36,348 nt of DNA from Chromera velia (lineage: Eukaryota > Sar > Chromeraceae), in NCBI GenBank assembly GCA_018398765.1, contig JAHBMJ010005506.1, forward strand, positions 1 through 36,348, given 5' to 3'. Under the pieces are notes generated by a model. The model searched no databases. It had not been told where the DNA came from and was given only the letters and a program-made list of their open reading frames with translations. Positions 1 through 9,800 of this stretch are shown here, in pieces. The position numbers and the translations under genes were made by a program. Each line of letters starts with the position of its first letter. Position 1 is the stretch's first letter.

Positions 1-894
1 CCACCCCACCACCGCCCCGCACGCCCACCCCCCCCACAACGACTGCTAGACTTTCAGAGGGAGAGCGGGCGCACAACAATGACTTCATGACCCAGTGGCT
101 TCCATTGGGGTGATTTTGGCACTCACGTCGGAATGAAAACGAGTCCAACAGTTTGCGTCTGGCATGAGATTTCTAGGAGCGACGTATTGATGAAGTGATT
201 GTCAATCTCACTAGCAATCTCATCATGTGTTGACTCTTTTTAAGGGGGCGGTTAGGGGGGCGAAGCCCCCCTTATAGTTTGGCCTTCTGAACGTTTCGGA
301 GCCCATTTTCTAAGTATTAAAAGTTGACTCTTTAAAAACATGAGATTTTTACACAAAGTTTTTTAACTGTTTTTTGTTTTAGGAATGATACTGTTTGCAC
401 TAGGTTTTAGGCTCGTACGCTAAAAATTTTATGTCAGTATCGAAATTATCGACGATACCCCCTTTTTTTGGAACATTAAATTCCGATACGATACGATACG
501 ATAGCTATCCCTACTTGAAGTTACCTGCTTGTTTTCTCTCACTCATAATGCATTTTATTATTAAATTCAATTCATGTTCAACTATAAATTGTGTGACTAG
601 TAAATAAAATCTAAAACTACTAATTTAAAGTGGATCGATACAAAATTAAATTCATTAAAAAACATCTGTATAAATATTCAGATTGACTTAAAGATCTCGT
701 AAATTATTGAGTCGTAATTAATAATTTGGAACAACAGCTGACATCAGCTGACTAAAATTATAAAGCATGATGATTATTGCTGGCACTTGCTGGCTGCTAT
801 TGGTAGTCAATTAGCATGCAATTTTAGCTCCTAGATTCTTTATAATCCGATCATGGGTATCTCAGGAGTTGCCTCCTCTGCGCGATCTGTCTGG
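1..894. other. Non-coding, AT-rich flank downstream of the synthase gene
   Basis: No coding region is recognisable. A C-rich stretch occupies 1-50. A perfect hairpin lies at 255-271 (GGGGGGC, GAA loop, GCCCCCC). A tandem GATAC run occurs near 485-503, and from about 300 to 850 the DNA is AT-rich with stops in all frames. Similar islands occur at 14040-15130 and 33360-34200. Confidence 0.6.
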
Positions 895-3800
895 CTATGC
901 GTCATCCCTGCCTGTGTCGGTCACGTTAAACAGTCCTCCGAAGTCCTGTCCAGCAAACAGAGTAGCGAGGGGAGACGGCGACGGTGCAGTGAGGGACGAT
1001 TCCTCGACGGTGGAGGAGAGGGCCCCGACAGAGAGAGAGCCATGATCCGGAGTCTGACAGCCTCGTCCCGGTCGATTCGGATCCCCTCCCTCTCTAGAGT
1101 CTCTCCTCATCTCCCCTCTTTCCATTTCCTCCAGAGAATGGACGTGGCCGAGCTCCTCGACGAGAAGACGGGCCACACGGTTGTACCATTTCTCGTTGGG
1201 AAGACAATCCGCCTCGAAGGAAGAAAATTCTGCAATCGATCGATCAGTGTCGTCATGAGCTAGGTCATGAGTTTCTTTACGTGAGCCAGACTTGCATGCT
1301 CACATCATTCCTCATACCTCCCCCCTGTGCGTTGCTGCGTCTTCTCAGGCTTTCTCTCTCTGGTCTCCTCTCCATTCAGGAATTATGCGTCACCCTCATT
1401 GCAAGTGAAAGACGCCTATCGTAAAGAAAGCCTAGTCATTTGAATGACGGAAAGATACCCTTTCGTCGTCTTCCTCGTTCATCTAACTTCATGTCTATGC
1501 GTACATGACTCTACCTCGAGGGATGCCTGTCAAAAGGGAAGAGGTACACCAGAAAGCCTTCCTTTCCATCCCCTTATATTAATTTGTCTTGTCATCAGTA
1601 CTCACCATAAGCTATGCCCTCAGCCTCCAGAAAGTCCTGCCACCAGAGGCTGTGGCCGTACGGAACGTCCTGCAGCCAGGCAGGGAGGCAGGGAGGGAGG
1701 GAGGCAGAAGGTGCATCACAAGACAGCAAGACAGTTAGTGAGTAGTACCACGGCAATGGAGGGGCACAGAGGTACTGCAAGAAAGGTGAGAGAGACCTAG
1801 GAGAGCCTGAAGGATTCACTCGCCAACCAAAAAAAGGGACGTCATGTACTTGCCAGTGAAAACTCTAAATGTACCTTTGAAAACAGACACATTCCAAAGA
1901 AGACCTTCAGGAACCCCAAACGCTCCGCCCGCTCCCCGTCACATCTCCTCAGGCCATCCACCATCTGCTCCCGCATGGAGAAGGCACCGCCCCACACATC
2001 TGCACGATAGGACAAGCAATTTCGGTCACCAAGATTAGATTATGGATGAAATACAATACAGCATCTGTGTGAAAGACACCCCACTGCAGTCTTCTGAGCA
2101 GGCCAACTGACGGTCGGATATGCGACCGAGGACACAGAAGACTTCCCTGCATGTATTGATGTAGACGGCACCTATAATTCTAGTTTGCTTCCTCTACAGT
2201 GCCACCAATGACTTTCGTCTGTGCAAGGATTCAAAATCGAGATTGCACAAAACACCATCGCCGTTTCAAAAAGTACGCTCTCCTCAGAACTGCGCGACCT
2301 ATCGACATGCATATTGACTGACTGACGTAGAGCAAGAGGAGGGTGCGGCATGTGGAAGGCGAGGTCCACCGCAGCAGTCATTCCTGCATGCACACAGGGA
2401 TGGAGACGCGTGGGTACATCAATCAAAATTGCATTGTAGGAGTGTGTAGGCATGCAAAAGCTCTAGCAGGAAGTCTTCGTGGCGGTCAATCATCGTGCAA
2501 TCCATTTCTTCTTCTAGCGCGGCCTCAGGAGACGCGAGGACCTTGCAAGAACAAGAATAGCGGCGATGTGCAGGCAGGGAGGGGAAGAAGCATCACTTTG
2601 ATGCCCTTTTCTCTTCGCAATTGAAGAAACCCCATCCACCCACCTTGAGTTGCCCCGCACATAATGAGGGAGTCGCAGTCGAGTTTGAACTTCCTGAGGG
2701 ACTCCTCCACAACTTCCTCAAGGATCTCCCGGTGGTGGGGCCAATCTGCAGCATCGGAATCATTTGAGCTTGCGTTTATTTTCATACAGAGAATGAATTA
2801 ATCATTACATACGTATATATACATACATAAAATAAACGCAGGGGCCAATCTGCAGCATCAGAATCATTTGAGCTGAGCGTAGAGGAAGGGGGAGAGATGG
2901 GTAAGACGGAGCTGCATTAACATTCTTCCCCACTTTGTCTCTCACGAGAGACTGCTCACTCTCTCCCTGCTGCGCTCTAGTTTACATCTGCTCTCTCTTT
3001 CAATCGCTTTAATTACTTCGTTTCTCCTTCCAGCACATTTCATTCACTTCTCTTCCAAGAGCTACCCACCAGGGGGACTCCAGTCTCTCATCTTTTTGCA
3101 TCTCCCTGTTTTGAAGTCTCCGTCTGCCCCTCTCCCCGGCCCCTCACTGTACAGTCCCATCTCGTCACTGCACCAGGCAAAACCGTCAGGCTCGTCTGGT
3201 TGTCCATGCTGCTTTGAGCTGCTGCTGTTTGCCTTCGTGCGAACGGAGACGGGGCCTCGGGGAGACACAACCGCCAGGCGAAGATTGGCACGTGAGGCGG
3301 CAGCCAAATACGGCACTGCACAAACGATTTAGGACATAAAGAGAAAGGTTGTCTGTGAAAAAAAAAGGAGGAAGTCCTGTACGTGCATGTTCCAAAGAGT
3401 TTGCTGAATGTGATGATGCGAAAGTTGTGCTCTTTTAGGCAAGACACACAAAGAAGCCGAGAGTCAATGGGCCAGGTATCAAAATAGAAACATCGTTGGC
3501 AGGGTACACCTCGGCGATTTTATGGGGGTCTGCATAGTGAGTGAGTGTGGCGGCCTGGAGTCAAGGATATTGCATCCCGAGATGGCATTGGTGAGTGCAT
3601 TGTGTGCAGGTCTAAGAAATGAAAGAAGACTGACTGGTCAGAGGTCTGTTGGTCTCTGGACTCTGACCGTAACCGTGGAGGGACACAACTGCAGGGATCA
3701 GATTGATGACGCACCTCTTGAATGTTTGACGAGAGAGGAGAAAGGGAAAAGGAAGAATAGAGACGGGGAAGAAAATCAGAAGAAACCTCCGTGCCCCTCG

Positions 3801-6800
3801 TTTCCCTCTGGAAACAGTCAGTGTGGGCTGCTCTATCGAATCACATTGGTCATGATCAAACAAGAACACGTAGGGTCGATGCACAGAGTGGTGTCCGCAT
3901 AAGTTTCCGTAGTGTCATCTTACTCTCATTCACTGACCGAGCGCCTGTGGGTCCTTTCCGTTCGACGTGACAAGACAGTCCAGACCCCCAATATTCTCCC
4001 AGGCATCTGTGAGTCGGGTCTCCTTGGGCAGGTAGGGGTGCCAGAAGCCCTCGAAAATTCCCTCCGTTCTTTCGGAGGTGGAAGAAAAAGAGAAAGAAGG
4101 GTTGGAGGGCATGGGAGGGAACAGAAGAGCCCCAGAGGCTCTTTGAGGAGAAGTTGAAGAAGAAGCAGAAGGGGCAGAAATCGACCCTGACCTCCCACTC
4201 GTACTCACAACAGCCGGGCTCCTAGGTGATCTCTGTTGTTTCCCTCCCCCTCCCCTCCCTTCTTCCCCTTGTTCGTTGAATTCAGACAGAAAGGCAGGCA
4301 CACGCCAAAGGGATGGCAAGAACCTCTTCCACCTGACTGGCTGAATCCCTAGTGCACATGGCATGATCTGAGCAGATGGAGAAGGAGACAAAAGGTTTCG
4401 AAGAATTCCCAACCCCACGTCTGTCTTCATAGAGGCCAACCCCGCCCTCCGTCTCCTCTCAGCCCCCCCCCCCAATGCCCACAGGGTATCATCCAACAGT
4501 CCCATCTGGAGAGCGTGACTGTGGAGACCGAGGGAACGGCGGAAGTCCGCAAGGCCCTCGAGGGCTGATGCAGCCGCTGCACCACAGACGGACCCCTCAA
4601 GGCTGAGAAGGGATGAGACGGCAGAGACGGAGATGAAGGAAGCAGAGGAACTGCAGGAGTTGTGGATGTTCACTGCCGAGTGGACCTGCATGCAGGCGTG
4701 AATTCGAACAGAAAACAAACAAAAATTAAGGAAAAGACGAACATTGTAACGGAACGCCGTTTTGAATTTTACAGCCCTGGAACTTCGACCTTTTGTGCAT
4801 CAGAATGCATCAATTTCATGAGGGCTGGATGAGCAGATAGTCAGATCCACAGCTAGATGCACCCAACAAAACACACAGAACAGATGACCGCCGGGACAGT
4901 GGGTGGGTATCTGCGAACATCAGCAAATGGGGGATTTTTCTGCTTGCCTATCCATGAATATAGACAGACCCGTTGCAAGTATGCTTCTGACACCGAGGCT
5001 GCCGATTCATCGAACAGCGTCTCCTCGGATGGCAGTACTCCCTCCATATGGAGCACACCCGCAACGTCAGTCAGAAGAGTTCGATTCAATCGTTGAAACA
5101 TGGCGGCACACGACGGCCTGTCTCCAAGTATACAGGCCACAGACACGACTCTTCTCTCCTTCGTGTCCCAATCCATCAAAGTGGACAGACGCTTCCAGAT
5201 CTCCAGTTCCCTCGTTGCCTCTGAGGGCAGACCTTCCCTAGAGACCAGCACAACCTGATCTGCCGCCTGGGAGAGGAGCCACTCAGCTGTCAGAAGACCC
5301 GGTCTGCTGTGACCTCCAGAAATTAGAAACGCGCCCTCAAGGGATGCGGAAGCCTTTTCTTCTTCTTCTTTCTTCATTTCTCTCAATCGGAGTCTAGGCA
5401 CGTAAATTCCGTCTCTTCTGACCACCATCTCCAGCTCTTTCTGTGCCCCCCCCTCCCCTCCCCCCAGCATTGCTGTAAGGGCTCGCGAGACGCCCTCAAC
5501 AACTGGAAGGGAACTGTCGAGGTCTGCCCACCCCACAGAGGATCCTCCTTCTTTGCTCTGCTGCTGGCGGCCAAGCATGGGCGTCAGCACTCGAGCAGCC
5601 CCGGAAAGGCCTCTGTGGAGATACCTGTCCGGACTGAACCCAGGCATGTCCCCCTCGACAGAGACTGCCCCTCTTGTAACGAGCCATACTGCCTCTCCCT
5701 TCTGCTTCTTGCCATCTTCTTTTCGAAGAGCCAATGACTGCACAAGATTGAGAGCGTCACTGACAGGACGCTCCACACTCGAGGCCCACCCTTGGTCGGA
5801 CTCACACAGTGCACCCAGACACACAATCACTCTGTTATCTTCCGTTCTTTCAGACCCCTTTTGACTGATTCGCAGCTGACTGGAGAGGTCTGCTGTGGTG
5901 GTGAGCTGCGACTCTGGGAACCTCTCCCGGATTCCCTCTTCCATTTCATCTGGTACGTCGACGAAGACGAGAGATGGGAAGCGAGGGGGCGGATTTTCCG
6001 TGTGCTCAGTAAGGTCTGCACTTGAAACTTTTCGTTTCCACTCAACCTCCCAGACAGGGACCCCGGCATCTTCCGGGGCCTCCTGCACCCCCCCCTCTGA
6101 ATCAGAATCGGCAATTTTCCCTTCTGCAGACGAGACGGGCAGACTTGGGCGGGGGGGAGTCCAGGGAAAGGATTTTGCGTTTTGTCTCCATCCATACGGA
6201 GGCTTCACGGAGGGTTTCTCTCCTCTGAACAAAGTGCGAGCAGACTGAACAATCACATGGCCGTTCGCACCTCCAAACCCAAAGGATGACACACCACACG
6301 AGAGCACAGAGGTGCCTGGAGTAGGTTTCAAGGCCACCTTCTTCAACACAGGATAAAGACTTCCCCTTTTGAAGTCCACATTTGGATGGGGACTCTGAAA
6401 CCCCAACAGGGGTGGCACTGTCTCGTGCAGCATCATCAAGACTGTACTGATCACCCCTGACAAACCCGCAGCTGCTCCCTGATGTCCGAACACACTCTTG
6501 ACAGAATGCAACAGCAGAGGCGTTTCTCTCTTTACAGCATCAGGGGCGAACACTCTACCTGCCGCACACACTTCTGCAGACTCCCATGAAGGTTCGCCTG
6601 CCCCATGGCATTGGAGCAGTGCAATGTCTGAAGGAAGGAGGCGTGCGTCAACTAGGGCCAAGGTCAGAAGCTCTTCTAAAGCCTCTGCATTCGGCACATT
6701 TACTGCCCCCCCATCCCCCCCGTGATTCACCGACGACCCCACGAGATAAGCAAGGGGCCTCACTCCTCCACCTTCCCCTTCCACCCACGACCCCCCTCCC

Positions 6801-9800
6801 TCCTCCGACGCCCCCAGTACTAGAGCAGAGACCCCCTCTGAACGGACGAAACCGTCAGACTGGGAGTCAAAAGGCTTTGTGCGGCCGTCTGGGGCAAGCA
6901 TTCGGGCCTTGCAGAAGGCTACAGTCAGGGAAGGATCAAGGATCAACTGCACACCCAGAGCCACGGACAGACAAGACTGCCCACGCACAATCGTTTGACG
7001 CGCAAGATCGAGCGCCAGAAGCGACGACGAGCACGCAGAATCGACTGTGAAAGAGGGGCCGCGAGTCCCCAGCGCATAGGAGATGCGGTTGGAGACCATC
7101 GCGTTGGCTTGGGCTGCTACTGTGTACTCCTTAGCAATTTTCGGAGACGATCGGACACGGGCCCAGTCATTGGTGCTGGTTGCTGATATGACAGACAAAT
7201 CGGTGCCTTTCAGCGTGTTCTTGTCTTCCCCTGCTTGCGTGAGGGCCTCAAACACAGTCTCAAGGCCGAGGCGCTGCTGAGGGTCCATCTCTCTGGCCTC
7301 TGAATCGCCGATGCGGAAGGCCTTGTTGTCGAACATGTGCGCCTCCTCGATGAAGCCTCCCCTATGGACATACACCTTTCCGGAGGCATCCTGGTCGGGG
7401 CTGAAGAAGTCCTCCAGCGCCCACCGATCTGGGGGGATCTCTCTGATGGCGTCCTTCCCCGAGCACAGAACCTCCCACAGCGATTCCATCGAAGTCACAC
7501 CCCCAGGGAACCGCACCGCCATACCCAGAATCGGTATCCGTCTGCTGTCTTCCGACTGTCGCAACACCTTCGTGAGACGAGTGCTGTCTACCCGTTTCGC
7601 AACAAATCGGGCAATCTTCAGCACGTTGGGGCAGTCAATCAGGTCTGACACACTCACGTCGATCTGCAGGAACAAGAACAGACAGAAACACATTCAGGGG
7701 CAGAAGAAGAAAGAAGAAAAAGATAAACGAAGAGGAGAGCTGACAGAAAAGACATTCCAGAAAGTAGACTGGTGACAGGGCTTTCGTTCATTGCATCTAA
7801 AAAGGAACAAAAGAAAGCAGCCAATCACAGTAGCCAATTACACTCCCTAAGTCAGGCTGTCCAACCCCTCTGTTTCGTCCCCGTCTCCCCTGCCCACCCA
7901 CCCACCCTGAATGTAGATGCGAGTGAGGCTGCGACCATCTGCAGGTCCAGGCTGTCCAGCCCCATCTCCATGAGGGAGACGGAGAAGTCCTGCAAGCTGG
8001 CGGAGACGGAGACGGAACCGCTGCCCCCGAGTCGGGACGCAGGTGCGAGGGTGGAGAGGGAAGTGGAGGCACTGATGTGCACCACCCTCGCCACCTTATG
8101 GCAAAGAGCCTCTGACGGTTTCACTGCCTCCTCCTCTTCTTCTTCTTCCAGATTGGACTGAGACCTCGACAGACAGAACGAGTATCTCTTCTCAGGGGGG
8201 GAAGTACGGGCTCTCAAAGGAAGGACGGGGGGAGTCTGCACGAGGAGGCCGATGGTGTCGTCACTGCGAAGGGCCCTCTCCTCTGTCTCAGCCTCGGCAC
8301 TGTGCAGTGAAAGAAGAGGAAAGAACGCAACAGATCGTCTTCAAACACATACACACATAAGGTCCTCAAAAGACACAGCTACGAGCACAAAAATGGAGTG
8401 AGCGAGAACGAATCTTGGAAGTCAGGCACAAGGGATTCTTAAGTGTTGTGGTTGACGGCGGGACGCAAGATACTCTTCAGGAGACCCGAAAACGACTTTC
8501 AAGTTTGAGCAAGAACTGACTACGTCTTCAGAAAACGTGATCACTCGAAATTGAATTTCTGTTCTGCTGAGAGAGACGAAGTCATTTTGAAACCATGCAC
8601 ATCACCTTCTCGCGTCTGTGAGAGTCAGAGGGAACAGACGCCACAATCTGTACATGCACAGAAAAGCCATGACAGATCCCATATCATCGATGCACAATGA
8701 AATACGTGCAACGGAATTTGAAAGAACAGAACACACTCGCACCTTGACAGCCATAACAGAAAGACAGACAAAAACACTGCTGACTCATCCTCCATCCGAC
8801 ACGGCAAGCAAGCAGGGCTGACTACCCAGAATACTTGTGCAGATGGAGCGGCCCAAAATCCGCAGAGCACCACAGCAACCAAGCAGCAATCTGGAGCATC
8901 ACCTCCAAGTCCCCACACTAGTCGAGCGACACTCGTGCAGACGGACCAAAACAAAACAAAAAAGCAGAGAGAAAGAAAAAGACACCCCGCTGCCCACGGC
9001 CGCAGCAACCAAGCAGCAATGTGGAGCATCACCTCCAAGTCCCCACACTAGTCGAGCGACACACGGGCTGCTGGGAGAAGAAAGAAAAGAAACACACTCA
9101 CAAACACAAAAAAAAAAGGCTGCCAAGGAAACGGAACATTCTTGCCTTGCCTTCAAACCAGCTGTGTATACACAATCACACGAGTGGTTGGACGGCACAA
9201 GGCGTTCAAACGCAAATCTACAACCCGTACTCATCGGGCACTTGGACCAACCTGAGCAAAAGCATGTATGACTGACTGTTTGTCCTTCAGATCCCCTGCC
9301 GAGCCCCCCGGGCCTTTCGTTGGCGTGCCATGTCTGCAGCAATGGGAGAAAGAGTCCACATTGAGACACAGCTACGAGCACAAAAATGGAGTGGGAACAA
9401 TTGCAAGGGTCACAAAGATACACTGCAGGGGGCGCCACACTCAATGAAAAGTCAGGCCCAACGCACCTGTCTCTAACGGGAAGGAGGTCTCCAAGCGCAC
9501 TGCCACCTCCCACCCCTCCCCCACTGGTTTGGATCGCCCGCAGGTCGGCCAGAGCCTTCAAGTTCGGCCGCAACACCTCCACTTCCCTTCCCGCAAACCG
9601 AGAAAGAAGTGTTGCAAGTGCACTCACAAATGACCTCTGCCCCCCCAGTCCAAGGTCCAAAAGTCGGAAGTGCTGCTTTTTCATCTCACTGCTCCCTCCA
9701 CCCTCCGTCCCTCTGTCCACCTCAACTCCTAGGTCCGAGCTAACAACTGATGCCCTTCTGCTGAAAAGCACATTTCCTTCAACGCTACCGACAGACACGA

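Noticed and set aside
2829-2860. Upstream duplicate acceptor as the true start of synthase exon 8
   Set aside because: Reading from that acceptor enters the inverted-repeat insertion and meets a stop before reaching the conserved esterase sequence.
8899-9464. The long minus-strand frame beyond 9467 as extra coding sequence of the synthase
   Set aside because: Similarity to the acetyltransferase ends before it, it contains internal DNA duplications, and a good donor at 9466 joins in phase to the ACP exon.
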